A DNA stretch of 64,000 nucleotides from Bifidobacterium ramosum (GTDB lineage: Bacteria > Actinomycetota > Actinomycetes > Actinomycetales > Bifidobacteriaceae): contig NZ_WBSM01000001.1 in NCBI RefSeq assembly GCF_009299505.1, positions 584,537 through 648,536 of the forward strand, given 5' to 3'. The notes under the pieces are model-generated. The model did not search any database and was not told where the DNA came from. It saw only the letters and a list, made by a program, of their open reading frames with translations. The translations under genes were made by a program, and so were the position numbers. The number at the start of each line of letters is the position of its first letter. Within the stretch, counting starts at the first letter, position 1. This document shows positions 26,878 through 34,967 of the stretch, one piece after another.

Positions 26878-28101
26878 CTACTCGCTCCTCAATGCTTCGG
26901 TCGGGGTGAGCCGGGCGGCCCGGCCAGCCGGGTACAGCCCGGCCATGATGCCGACCGTCACGGCCGCGCCCCATGCGAGCGGCAGACCACCCCAGTCCAA
27001 GGCCAATGGCTGCCCCGCCGTGAGCGCCACGCCGCCGGCCGTGCCCGCGCCGATGAGGATGCCGGCCAGTCCGCCCAACGCGGAGAGCATGGCCGCCTCG
27101 GCGACGAACTGCATGCGGATGTTGCCGGGCGTGGCGCCCAAGGCGCGTCGCAACCCGATCTCGCCGCGGCGTTCCATGACGGTGACGATCATCATGTTGG
27201 CGATGCTCATGCCGCCCACGGCGAGCGCGATCACGCCGATCATGAGGCCAAGCGTGGTCAGCGAGTCGCTGGTGGCGTTGCGCGCCTTGGACAGATCGGC
27301 GGATGCGGTCACGCTCACATTGCCGCCGGCGAGGTTGGCCGCGTGGGCGATCATGCGGCGCAGGGTCTCGGCATCGCCGGCTACGGTGCGTACGTAGATC
27401 GCGTTGATCTTGGCGATGTCCGCCGCTTGGTCGGGATAGTGCGCGAGCGCCCACGCCTTGCCGATGATGGCGGAGGTGTTGAGTGTTTCAGCCTGCGGCA
27501 GCGGATCGAGGATGCCGATGACCCCGTACCATTCGTTGTCGATGAGCACGCGGTCGCCGACGTCGGTGACGCCGAGCCGCCATGCGGCCTCCGAGCCGAG
27601 GACCGCGACGGGCAGATGCTCATTGTTCCGGTCGATGCCGTGGCCGTGCGCATAGGTCGCGCCGATCGCGTCCAGCGCGCCGGGGGCCATGATGTTCAGG
27701 GCGAGCGCGTTGCCGTTGGATGTCGGTACAAGCTGGTTCTTGAAGATCTGGATCTTCTCGGGCGGCGTGGTGAAGACTCCGACCTGTTCGACGTTCGGCT
27801 GGCGTGCGATCGTTTCGGGCGCGTAGTCGGGCAGTGGAATGGTCTGGCGTGCGGCGTCCTGACCGGGGGTGACGACCTGCAGGTTTGCACCGAGCGCGTC
27901 GAGCCGGGCGAGCAGCGTCGCTTGGTTGGAGGCCGCGATGCCGGACAGGGCCACGTAGGCGGCGACGCCCAACGCGATGCCGAGCGAGGCGAGTATGGTG
28001 CGCGAGACGCGTCCGGTCGCGCCGATCCACGCGGAGTGCATGAGATCTGCGACGCGTGTGCGCAATGGTTTATGCAGTGGTTTGCGTAATGGCTTACGCA
28101 T
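26878..28101 (-). CDS. MacB-like ABC transporter permease (FtsX domain)
   Basis: 407 residues: one N-terminal helix (about 35-57), an extracytoplasmic MacB_PCD domain, then three C-terminal helices (FtsX domain, about 280-395) with GEIGLRRALGATPGNIRMQF, the signature coupling segment, and the terminal LTPTEALRSE. The first 14 residues contain a tandem RKPLRKPLHKPL repeat that mirrors a short DNA repeat. It overlaps the ATPase gene by 8 nt. Together with the adaptor and ATPase it forms a tripartite-like efflux pump in a monoderm, likely exporting peptides or drugs. Confidence 0.9.
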   Translation of the reverse strand: MRKPLRKPLHKPLRTRVADLMHSAWIGATGRVSRTILASLGIALGVAAYVALSGIAASNQATLLARLDALGANLQVVTPGQDAARQTIPLPDYAPETIARQPNVEQVGVFTTPPEKIQIFKNQLVPTSNGNALALNIMAPGALDAIGATYAHGHGIDRNNEHLPVAVLGSEAAWRLGVTDVGDRVLIDNEWYGVIGILDPLPQAETLNTSAIIGKAWALAHYPDQAADIAKINAIYVRTVAGDAETLRRMIAHAANLAGGNVSVTASADLSKARNATSDSLTTLGLMIGVIALAVGGMSIANMMIVTVMERRGEIGLRRALGATPGNIRMQFVAEAAMLSALGGLAGILIGAGTAGGVALTAGQPLALDWGGLPLAWGAAVTVGIMAGLYPAGRAARLTPTEALRSE

Positions 28102-28879
28102 GGCCGTCTCCTTCCCGTGTCGTCTCCCCCGCTATTTCGCGCACCACGCCGTCGCGGATGTGCAGTCGCCGCGGGAACCGTGCGGCCACGTTCGGATCGT
28201 GCGTGACGACGACGAGGCTCGCGCCGCTGTCGGCCGCGGCGAACAGCAGGTCGAGGATCGTGTGTCCAGTGTCGGTGTCGAGCGCGCCGGTCGGCTCGTC
28301 GGCGAAGATGATGTCCGGCCGTTTGACCAACGCCCGTGCGATGGCGACGCGCTGCTGTTCGCCGCCGGACAGTTGCGACGGCCGATGTCGCAACCGATGT
28401 CCCAATCCGACCTGTTCGAGCGCTGCGGTCGCACGGTCACGACGTTCCGCGCGGGGCAGAGTCGTGTACTGCAGGCCGACCATCACGTTCTCCAACGCGG
28501 ACACGCTGGCGATGAGATGGAACTGCTGGAATACGAAGCCGATGCGTGCGGCGCGCAGATCGCTGCGTTGCCGTTCGCCCATCGCCGTCACGTCGTCGCC
28601 GTTGTATCGCAGCGTGCCGGACGTGGGCATGTCGAGTGTGCCGAGCAGAGAGAGCAACGTCGACTTGCCGGAGCCGGAAGGCCCCACGATCGCGATGCGT
28701 TCGCCGTGCGCGATCGTCAGGTTCGTCGGATGCAGGATCTGCGTCATTGTTCCGTCCTTGCCGGAAAACGCCTTGGTAACGTTCTCGAGCGTCAGCAGTC
28801 TCCCATGCCCTGGCTCCCCCTGCCAGGAGGCGCTGTCAGCCGTAGGCTGACTGAGAGGGTCCATACCCGCAACCGCCAT
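28094..28879 (-). CDS. MacB/LolD-type ABC transporter ATPase
   Basis: 261 residues. Walker A GPSGSGKST, Q-loop FVFQQFHLI, signature LSGGEQQRVAIARALVKRP, Walker B DIIFADEPTGALD, switch VVTHD. ATG 28879 overlaps the adaptor stop (TGATG), so translation is coupled. The first 28 residues or so before the domain start LLTLENVTKAF are encoded by a copy of a dispersed palindromic element (28812-28862), which added or replaced the N-terminal sequence. No internal ATG or GTG allows a start after the element, so the extension is probably translated. Confidence 0.9.
   Translation of the reverse strand: MAVAGMDPLSQPTADSASWQGEPGHGRLLTLENVTKAFSGKDGTMTQILHPTNLTIAHGERIAIVGPSGSGKSTLLSLLGTLDMPTSGTLRYNGDDVTAMGERQRSDLRAARIGFVFQQFHLIASVSALENVMVGLQYTTLPRAERRDRATAALEQVGLGHRLRHRPSQLSGGEQQRVAIARALVKRPDIIFADEPTGALDTDTGHTILDLLFAAADSGASLVVVTHDPNVAARFPRRLHIRDGVVREIAGETTREGDGHA
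28812..28862. repeat. Dispersed palindromic element within the ATPase 5' coding end
   Basis: A 51-nt copy of the family GGCTCC...GAGG-GCTGTCAGC-GCTGACTGAG-GG also found at 30104-30152 and 57390-57438. This copy is diverged in the outer arms but keeps CTGTCAGCCGTAGGCTGACTGAG. It is read in frame at the start of the ATPase. Confidence 0.75.
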
Positions 28880-30000
28880 CACGACACCACCACCTTGTCA
28901 CCGGCCTGCAACCCGTCGGCCTTGGTGAGCTGCACCTGCGCGTTGGCGACCAGTCCGATCTCGACCGGCACGCGCACGAGCGTGTCGCCGCGCACCACGT
29001 CGACCGCGTACGTGGTGCCGGCGGACGCGACGATCGCGGTCACCGGCACGATCAGCGTTTCCGCGCTCGCCGACTTGGACGTGTTCGGGATGACGAGATT
29101 CACCGAGACCGGTCCGAACTTCGCGACCTTCGACTGGTCGGGGAAGTCGATGCGCGCCGACGGCGAGGTCACCTGTCCATCCGTGCCGGTGGACTGGCCG
29201 CCCTGGTCGACGGCGGCGAGCGTCGTGTCGATGGTCGTGTTGTCGGGCAATACGACCTGCGCCTTGTCGCCGGCCTTGAACGTGGCGGCCTGCGTGGCGG
29301 TGAGCGCGGCCTCGACATGCAGCGTGACGTTCGTATAGCTGGCGGGGCTTACGTTCGACTCCCCCAGTTTCGCCTTGACCTGCGTGATGCGGATCGGCGC
29401 GGACGGCGCGACGGCCACGGACGACGGCTGGAACACGCCGTCCACCGCGCTGCCGGTCAATCCCAGCGACCGCTGCCATTGCCGGACCGCCTCGCGGGTC
29501 AGCCAGTCGAAATGCGCGTCCGGCTCACCGCCGAAGAAGCCGAGTTCGGCGAGGTTCCGCTCGAGCTGGGTCACGTCCGGGCCATCCGACACGTCCGTCT
29601 GCAACGTGCGCCAGAACGGGCGCTCGCCATGGAACAGCGGCACGGGCACGCCGTCCATCTCGTACACCTGTTCGCCGGTGTTGATCTGTTTGCCGGCGAC
29701 CGGCAGTTGCGTGATCGTGCCGGTCGCGGACGCGAAATCGCTTGCCTTGTCGTATTGCAGGGTCGCGCCGAGCCGGGTTTCGGCGTCGAGCACGCCCTTG
29801 GTGACCGGCTGCGTGCGCAGCGTGGTCACGTCGATGTTCCGTGACGCCGATGATTGTCCACCCGCGGTCAGATGGCCGATCAGGTTCCACGGTTGCGTCG
29901 CCACGCATGTCGCGATCAGCCCGGCGATGACGATGATCGTCATGATCGCCGCGATGATCTTGCGCCGCGTATTGAACCGTCGCTGTTCCGTTCGTGTCAT
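28879..30000 (-). CDS. Efflux adaptor protein (HlyD/MacA-like) with peptidoglycan-binding domain
   Basis: 373 residues. A basic N-terminus and one membrane helix (about 16-36) anchor it. An N-terminal barrel-sandwich half (ATGTITQLPVAGKQINTGEQVYEMDGVPV) is followed by a PG_binding_1-type segment (GPDVTQLERNLAELGFFGGEPDAHFDWLT...) at about 140-185, then beta-rich adaptor domains to the C-terminus. This is the adaptor architecture of Gram-positive MacB-like pumps. ATG 30000 follows AAGGAG. It is the second gene after the lipoprotein and overlaps the ATPase gene by one base. Confidence 0.88.
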   Translation of the reverse strand: MTRTEQRRFNTRRKIIAAIMTIIVIAGLIATCVATQPWNLIGHLTAGGQSSASRNIDVTTLRTQPVTKGVLDAETRLGATLQYDKASDFASATGTITQLPVAGKQINTGEQVYEMDGVPVPLFHGERPFWRTLQTDVSDGPDVTQLERNLAELGFFGGEPDAHFDWLTREAVRQWQRSLGLTGSAVDGVFQPSSVAVAPSAPIRITQVKAKLGESNVSPASYTNVTLHVEAALTATQAATFKAGDKAQVVLPDNTTIDTTLAAVDQGGQSTGTDGQVTSPSARIDFPDQSKVAKFGPVSVNLVIPNTSKSASAETLIVPVTAIVASAGTTYAVDVVRGDTLVRVPVEIGLVANAQVQLTKADGLQAGDKVVVS

Positions 30001-30103
30001 ATTCGTTGCTCCTTGTCATATTGCCGGCGCCCCGCACACCCCGGCTCCCTCCCCTGAGAGGATCCGTCCGTTGCTGCCCCGTTCGCGAATCGCATCGCCG
30101 CCT

Positions 30104-30152
30104 GGCTCCTCTCCCCGAGGGGAGCTGTCAGCGCAGCTGACTGAGGGGAGCC
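30104..30152. repeat. Dispersed palindromic element, intact copy
   Basis: A 49-nt element between the lipoprotein and adaptor genes. It has outer arms GGCTCCTCTCCCC / GGGGAGCC and an inner dyad CTGTCAGCGCAGCTGAC. The same family recurs at 28812 and 57390, and in degenerate form at 41043-41077. Confidence 0.8.
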
Positions 30153-30173
30153 GCATCCGCACGCCCAACGCGC

Positions 30174-30962
30174 TCACTGCGCGTCGCGCATCACCTGCGT
30201 GTAGTCGTAGCCGAACTCCTGAGGCGTACCGTCAAAGCCGAACGAGACGCCCGAATCGCCGACCGGGCAGTCCTTGAGGAAGCGGCGGAACTCCTCCTCG
30301 CTCACGGTTTTCGGGATCATGATCGTCGTCGGATTGTCGCCGTCCGGGTCCGCGACCCAGCTGTAGCCCTTCTCGCGCGCCTTCTTGGCGAAGTCGAGCG
30401 CCGCCTGCTTCTGCGCGTCGGAGACGGCCGGCTGCACGTTCTCGTCCTGCACGGGCTGGGTGAAGTCCGGTACCTGCGCCTGGCATGCCGCGTAGTCCTG
30501 TTGTTTGGAGGCGTACGGGCTGCCGGCGAGCGCGGTGGCGTCCTTGAACATGACCCACACCTTGTCGTCCTCCACGGTGGTGAACGTCGCGCCCGCATAC
30601 AGTTGCTGCGCGTCCGAGTCGACGGTCATGCCGTTCGAGTCGCCGCCGACCTTAACGGGGTTGCCGGCCGCGTCGATCATGCGCAGTTCGACCGCGTTCT
30701 TCACCGTCGGCGCCTTGGATGTGTCCGTGGAGCCGGACATGTCGGGTGCGGCCGCGGCCTGTGCTTCGATGCCCTTGTCGGTGAGACATGCGATGAACTT
30801 CCTGACGTTCGTATCGGTCGACGTGGCGGTGTCGCCGCCAGAAGCGACGGCGTTCGACTGGTTGCCGCCGTTCGTGGTGAACGGCGTGGAGCAGCCGGCA
30901 AGTGCCGACAGGGTGAGCGTGGATGCGATGGCGATGGTCAGGGTGCGCGGGTTGCGGTTCAT
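30174..30962 (-). CDS. Lipoprotein, first gene of the efflux operon
   Basis: 262 residues with a lipoprotein signal peptide ending in the lipobox LAGC (C23). The mature protein is Asp/Thr-rich with no transmembrane segment, and two Cys-containing segments (KFIACLTDKG, DYAACQAQVP) recur in actinobacterial lipoproteins placed next to MacB-like pumps. It is probably the surface component of the pump, binding substrate or sensing it for the divergent two-component system. ATG 30962 follows AGGAGG. The gap to the adaptor gene holds a palindromic element. Confidence 0.82.
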   Translation of the reverse strand: MNRNPRTLTIAIASTLTLSALAGCSTPFTTNGGNQSNAVASGGDTATSTDTNVRKFIACLTDKGIEAQAAAAPDMSGSTDTSKAPTVKNAVELRMIDAAGNPVKVGGDSNGMTVDSDAQQLYAGATFTTVEDDKVWVMFKDATALAGSPYASKQQDYAACQAQVPDFTQPVQDENVQPAVSDAQKQAALDFAKKAREKGYSWVADPDGDNPTTIMIPKTVSEEEFRRFLKDCPVGDSGVSFGFDGTPQEFGYDYTQVMRDAQ

Positions 30963-31036
30963 GGTTCCTCCTAGTGAGCGTTGTGGTCGTCATCCATCCA
31001 ACCGTGTCGTCCGTGGCGTGTCGGTGAGGTTCCGTC

Positions 31037-31080
31037 TTACCTTCGCATTACCGACAGGGCGGGAGGATGGGGATGATAAT
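31037..31080 (+). promoter_or_regulatory. Response-regulator direct repeat and -10 of the two-component operon
   Basis: TTACC at 31037-31041 and 31048-31052 form a direct repeat with 11-nt periodicity, the spacing used by OmpR/PhoB-type regulators. A GATAAT -10 box lies at 31075-31080, placing the second repeat next to the missing -35. This fits activation and autoregulation by the regulator encoded downstream. The divergent lipoprotein promoter shares this intergenic space. Confidence 0.5.
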
Positions 31081-31125
31081 GGGTGGAGCACCCGAACCGT
31101 ACGCATCGCACGAAAGAGGCACGAC

Positions 31126-31797
31126 ATGCGAATCCTGATCGTCGAGGACGACCGCGAACTGGCCGCCGCGTTGGACGACGCGCTGCGCTACGAAGGCTAT
31201 GCGACGAGCCTCGCCGCGACCGGCACCGAGGCATTGCAGGCGCTCGCCGAACAGAACATCGACATCGTGCTGCTCGACCGTGATCTGCCGGTGCTCTCGG
31301 GCGACGCGGTGATGGCGACGATCGCCGCGAACCGCATCCCCGTCGCCGTCATCATGCTCACCGCCGCGGCCGACGTGAGCGACCGGGTCAGCGGACTCGA
31401 CCTCGGCGCCGACGACTATCTGACCAAACCGTTCGCCTATCCCGAACTGCTCGCCCGCATCCGCGCGCTGCAACGTCGCGCCGGCACATCCAATACGACC
31501 GCGGCGGTGCTTTCGCGCGGCGACATCACGATCGACACGACGCGTCGGCTCGTGTTCCAAGACCACGGGCGCACGCTCGTCAAGCTCACGCCGAAGGAGT
31601 ACGGCGTACTGCTCGAACTCATGCGCGCCGACGGCGGCTACGTGAACGTGCCGGAACTCTACGCGGCCGTATGGGACGATCCGACCGCCGCGGAGCCGGC
31701 CGACGTGATCAAGACCACCGTGTACTCGCTGCGCCGCAAGATCGCCGACCGCAACGCGATCGTCTCGACCCGCGGGGAAGGATACCGGTTGCAATGA
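31126..31797 (+). CDS. OmpR/PhoB-family response regulator
   Basis: 223 residues. The receiver domain has the acid pocket EDD (residues 7-9), phospho-acceptor D51 in LLDRDLP, T in MLTA and K in LTKPF. It is followed by a winged helix (LTPKEYGVLLELMRADGG...VIKTTVYSLRRKI...GEGYRL). ATG 31126 follows AAGAGG. Its stop overlaps the kinase ATG by 4 nt. Divergent from the lipoprotein-efflux operon, it probably controls that pump. Confidence 0.92.
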   Translation: MRILIVEDDRELAAALDDALRYEGYATSLAATGTEALQALAEQNIDIVLLDRDLPVLSGDAVMATIAANRIPVAVIMLTAAADVSDRVSGLDLGADDYLTKPFAYPELLARIRALQRRAGTSNTTAAVLSRGDITIDTTRRLVFQDHGRTLVKLTPKEYGVLLELMRADGGYVNVPELYAAVWDDPTAAEPADVIKTTVYSLRRKIADRNAIVSTRGEGYRLQ

Positions 31798-33200
31798 ACT
31801 GCATGCGCACGATCATCGCGCGGCTACGGCCACGCACGTTCAGGGCCGTCATGGTGCTGTCCATCACGGTCATATCCGTACTGATGATGGCGGCCGTCAT
31901 CATCGCGCAGAACATCATCGTCGCCCGTGTCGCCGCCGAACAGAACATGGCCGTCATGTGCGTCTCCTCGTTCGACCCGTCCGACTCGTCTGACTCGTCG
32001 GGCGGTATCGATTCCGGCTCCCCGGATGCGACATCGGCAGGGATGTGCGATAAAGAGGCGGTCTCGCTCGGCGACGGGGCGAGCATCGACGTGTTCGGCC
32101 AATCCGATACGAACCAATACTCGTTCGGCATCGCCAGAACGGTGGACTCGGTCACCAGCTCATTCGTCACCACCATGCGGGTGTCATCCATCGTCATGAT
32201 GATCGTGTTCGGACTGCTCGCGCTCGGCGTCGCATGGATCGTCGGCACGACACTGTCGAACCGAGTCGCCGACGTCGGCCGGCAGGTCGAGTCACTCAAC
32301 CCGGACGACCTGCATGCCCGGATCGACGACACGCATGATCATGATGAGATCGGCCGACTGGTCACGTCGATTAATGGTCTGCTCGACCGCGTCCAGGCGG
32401 CGTCCGAAGCGGAGCAGCGGTTCGTGTCGAACGCGTCGCACGAGCTGCGCACGCCGATCGCCGCCGTGGAGACGAACCTCGACGCGCCGCTCGCCCAAGG
32501 CCGCTTCCCCGCCGACGTGGAACCATCCGTACGCCGTGCGCTCGCCGCGAACCGGCGTGGCGCGCAGCTCGTACAGGCGCTGCTCACGTTGTCGCGCATC
32601 CAGAACGGCGCGATCGGAGAGCAGCAGACGGCGACGGGCACGTCGAACAATGGCACGGACGCCGTCATGATTGGCAAGACAGTACCGCCGACCGCAACGG
32701 ACGTCGCCGCCGGCATGGCCGGTACCGTTTGCTCGGCCGATCTGACCGGATGTGTGAACGACATGATCGACAACGTCGCGGACGACGCGGCGACGCACGG
32801 CATCACCGTGCACGCCGACGGTCTGCCGTCCGTACGCGTGGCCGCCGACCATGCGCTGCTGGAACTGGCCGTGGGCAATCTCATCCGCAATGCCGTCGTG
32901 CATAACGTGGACGGTGGCTCGGTCGACGTAACGATCACGACGGACGATGACGGCAGCGGCGACGGCGCCGGCAGGGTGATGCTGACGGTAACGAACACCA
33001 CCGATGAGCGGCTTCCCGATGATCTCGATGAGCTCGTCCAGCCGTTCCACCGCGGCGAGCATTCGCGTATCAGCGCCGCGCCCGGTGTGGGGTTGGGCCT
33101 GTCGATCGTGGATGCCGCATGCGATGCGATGGGCGCGACCCTGACGCTCTCGCAGCCCGATCCCGCCACGTTCCGCGCGATAATCCGTTTTCCTCGTTAG
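31794..33200 (+). CDS. Sensor histidine kinase, HAMP-HisKA type
   Basis: 468 residues. Helices at about 19-45 and 130-152 flank a short extracytoplasmic loop of about 85 residues with two Cys and a Ser/Asp-rich run. HAMP follows at about 153-205, then HisKA with SNASHELRTPIAAVE (H216), a variable insert (about 275-310), N-box NLIRNAVVHN and G-box GVGLGLSIVDAAC. The small sensing loop fits kinases that detect antimicrobial peptides or membrane stress. It is coupled by ATGA overlap to the regulator. Confidence 0.92.
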   Translation: MNCMRTIIARLRPRTFRAVMVLSITVISVLMMAAVIIAQNIIVARVAAEQNMAVMCVSSFDPSDSSDSSGGIDSGSPDATSAGMCDKEAVSLGDGASIDVFGQSDTNQYSFGIARTVDSVTSSFVTTMRVSSIVMMIVFGLLALGVAWIVGTTLSNRVADVGRQVESLNPDDLHARIDDTHDHDEIGRLVTSINGLLDRVQAASEAEQRFVSNASHELRTPIAAVETNLDAPLAQGRFPADVEPSVRRALAANRRGAQLVQALLTLSRIQNGAIGEQQTATGTSNNGTDAVMIGKTVPPTATDVAAGMAGTVCSADLTGCVNDMIDNVADDAATHGITVHADGLPSVRVAADHALLELAVGNLIRNAVVHNVDGGSVDVTITTDDDGSGDGAGRVMLTVTNTTDERLPDDLDELVQPFHRGEHSRISAAPGVGLGLSIVDAACDAMGATLTLSQPDPATFRAIIRFPR

Positions 33201-33242
33201 TTAATCCTTGGACTCCCCTGAGAAGGGGAAACCTAGGTGTAC

Positions 33243-34049
33243 TCACCGCACGTACTCCTCAAGCGTGATGCCGCGCTCGTGCATGGTCTTGGCCGCATCC
33301 GCGCCAACGTACCGGTAGTGCCACGCCTCGAACGCGTTGCCGGTCACGTCGGTCTTCCCGTCCGGATACCGCAGCACGAACCCGTACTCCCATGCATGCG
33401 CGGCAAGCCAGTCGTACACACGCTGGTTGGCGTCGGCGTCCGCTGCGCCGGCCGCGTTCAAATCCACCGCCAGGCCGATCTCGTGTTCGCTGGTGCCGGG
33501 GATCGCGACCAGTTTCTCGGCGTTCGCCCGCGCGTCCTGATCGCTCATGCCTTCGTTCTCGTACAGGAAGACCTTGTCGTGCATGATCTGCTGTTGCTGC
33601 GCGTGCGTGCGGTAGCCGGCCGTCACCTCGGGATCGAGTCCATCGGCGCGCATCGTGTCGAACATGCGCTGCAGGTCGGGGTAGATGCGTGCGTCGACCT
33701 GCTGGCCGTTGGCGAGCTGCGTAAGTTCGGGCGCGGGATAGTCGTCGGGGATGCGGTGCCACCGGTTGACGACGATCAGGTTCCATGACTGCGCGGCATA
33801 TTCGGCTTCGGGGATGCCCGGCGCGAACGGTCCCCAGTGGGCGACGCGTCCCAGTCCGACCAGCGTGCCGACGATGACCGTCATGGCCGCGACCGTCGCG
33901 ATGATCATCCGTGCCACGGCCTTGGCCATGCGCTCGTGACGGTACTGCGCGAAGCTGCGTACCGTTCCCCTGCCGTCGGTTGTCCGTCCGTGGTGACGTT
34001 CCTTGGTCGCGCGTCCTTGCGCGATGGGTTCCGTTGCGGTCCGTGTCAT
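33243..34049 (-). CDS. M15 family D-alanyl-D-alanine carboxypeptidase, VanY-like
   Basis: 268 residues. A basic cytoplasmic tail and a membrane helix (about 44-66) precede the peptidase domain. Zinc and catalytic motifs are present: SEHEIGLAVDL (SxHxxGxAxD) and EAWHYRYVG (ExWHxRY). It trims the terminal D-Ala from peptidoglycan stem peptides outside the membrane. The domain is shorter than some VanY proteins but complete. There are no vancomycin-resistance genes nearby, so it is a wall-remodelling enzyme rather than a resistance marker. Confidence 0.9.
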   Translation of the reverse strand: MTRTATEPIAQGRATKERHHGRTTDGRGTVRSFAQYRHERMAKAVARMIIATVAAMTVIVGTLVGLGRVAHWGPFAPGIPEAEYAAQSWNLIVVNRWHRIPDDYPAPELTQLANGQQVDARIYPDLQRMFDTMRADGLDPEVTAGYRTHAQQQQIMHDKVFLYENEGMSDQDARANAEKLVAIPGTSEHEIGLAVDLNAAGAADADANQRVYDWLAAHAWEYGFVLRYPDGKTDVTGNAFEAWHYRYVGADAAKTMHERGITLEEYVR

Positions 34050-34127
34050 GGTTCATCCCTCCCGTGTCGGCGCAGGTCGGCGATCCGCTTGGCCGGTCTC
34101 CCGCACCGCGGTCGCATACCATATAAA

Positions 34128-34168
34128 AACCGTTGCGATACCTCTCAATCGTAGGAATCGCAACGGTT
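34128..34168. terminator. Hairpin downstream of the 5-oxoproline operon
   Basis: AACCGTTGCGAT / ATCGCAACGGTT stem of about 16 bp around a 9-nt loop, in the 227-nt gap between pcp and the carboxypeptidase gene. It is a plausible terminator of the minus-strand pcp operon. Confidence 0.55.
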
Positions 34169-34275
34169 GCGCGCTATCGGCCGGCGGGATGAACCGGCCC
34201 TGATCCTTGGGGATGATCTCCCGGAGCCGCACCCCTAAGGGTCACCCCGGGCCGACCGTTTCGGCCGTGCGCCGG

Positions 34276-34926
34276 TCAGTGGGTTTCGCCCATGATCTCG
34301 GTCGCGTCGGTTTCGGCGGTCACGGCCGCTTCGATCGCGTATTCGAGGGCCTTGGCCATCGTGGCGATCTCCATGACCGGCGTGCCGTTCGCCTTGCCGA
34401 CGCCCTGTTCGACCGCGTACGGCACGTGGATGAACCCGCCCTTGATGCCGGGGAACTTGCGGTCGAGCAGGTAGAGCACGTTGTACATGATCGCATTGCA
34501 CACGTAGGTGCCGGCCGTGTACGACATGAACGCGGGGATGCCGTGGTCGTTGATGTTCTTGACCATCACCTTGACCGGTAGGGTCGCGAAGTACGCGGTG
34601 TCGCCGTCGGCGCGCAGGGGCGTGTCAAACGGCTGTTCGCCGTCGTTGTCGGGGATGCGCGCCTCGGCGAGGTTGATCGCGACCTTTTCGACGGTGATCG
34701 CGGAGCGGCCGCCGGCCTGACCGACGCACAGCACGAAGTCCGGCCGTTCGCGTTCGATGGCCGCTTCGACGACCTGCGCGCTGCGCGTGAACACGGTCGG
34801 GATCTCGAGTGTGACGACCGTCGCGCCGGCGATCTCGTCCGGCAGCAGTTTGACGGCCTCGAACGCGGGGTTGACGGGTTCGCCGCCGAACGGGTCGAAT
34901 CCAGTGACGAGGATCTTCTTGGACAT
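34276..34926 (-). CDS. pcp: Pyroglutamyl-peptidase I (pyrrolidone-carboxylate peptidase)
   Basis: 216 residues, the usual length. It removes N-terminal 5-oxoproline from peptides in the cytoplasm. The catalytic triad is visible: E80 in TVEKVAINLAEARIPDN, C143 in YTAGTYVCNAIMY and H167 in GGFIHVPY. ATG 34926 is preceded by AAAGGAG. It follows the DUF969 and DUF979 transporter genes on the same strand; together they form a module handling 5-oxoproline and its peptides. Confidence 0.95.
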   Translation of the reverse strand: MSKKILVTGFDPFGGEPVNPAFEAVKLLPDEIAGATVVTLEIPTVFTRSAQVVEAAIERERPDFVLCVGQAGGRSAITVEKVAINLAEARIPDNDGEQPFDTPLRADGDTAYFATLPVKVMVKNINDHGIPAFMSYTAGTYVCNAIMYNVLYLLDRKFPGIKGGFIHVPYAVEQGVGKANGTPVMEIATMAKALEYAIEAAVTAETDATEIMGETH

Positions 34927-34967
34927 GGTGAACTCCTTTGTCGTTTGTCGTTGGTTGGTTGTGATGA

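Noticed and set aside
30505..31797. 430-codon frame starting far upstream of the response regulator
   Set aside because: The extra N-terminal part overlaps the divergent lipoprotein gene and the promoter; the receiver domain begins at ATG 31126 with a good ribosome site.
33243..34049. VanY as a sign of vancomycin resistance
   Set aside because: No vanHAX-type ligase or dehydrogenase genes are present; the enzyme fits ordinary peptidoglycan trimming.
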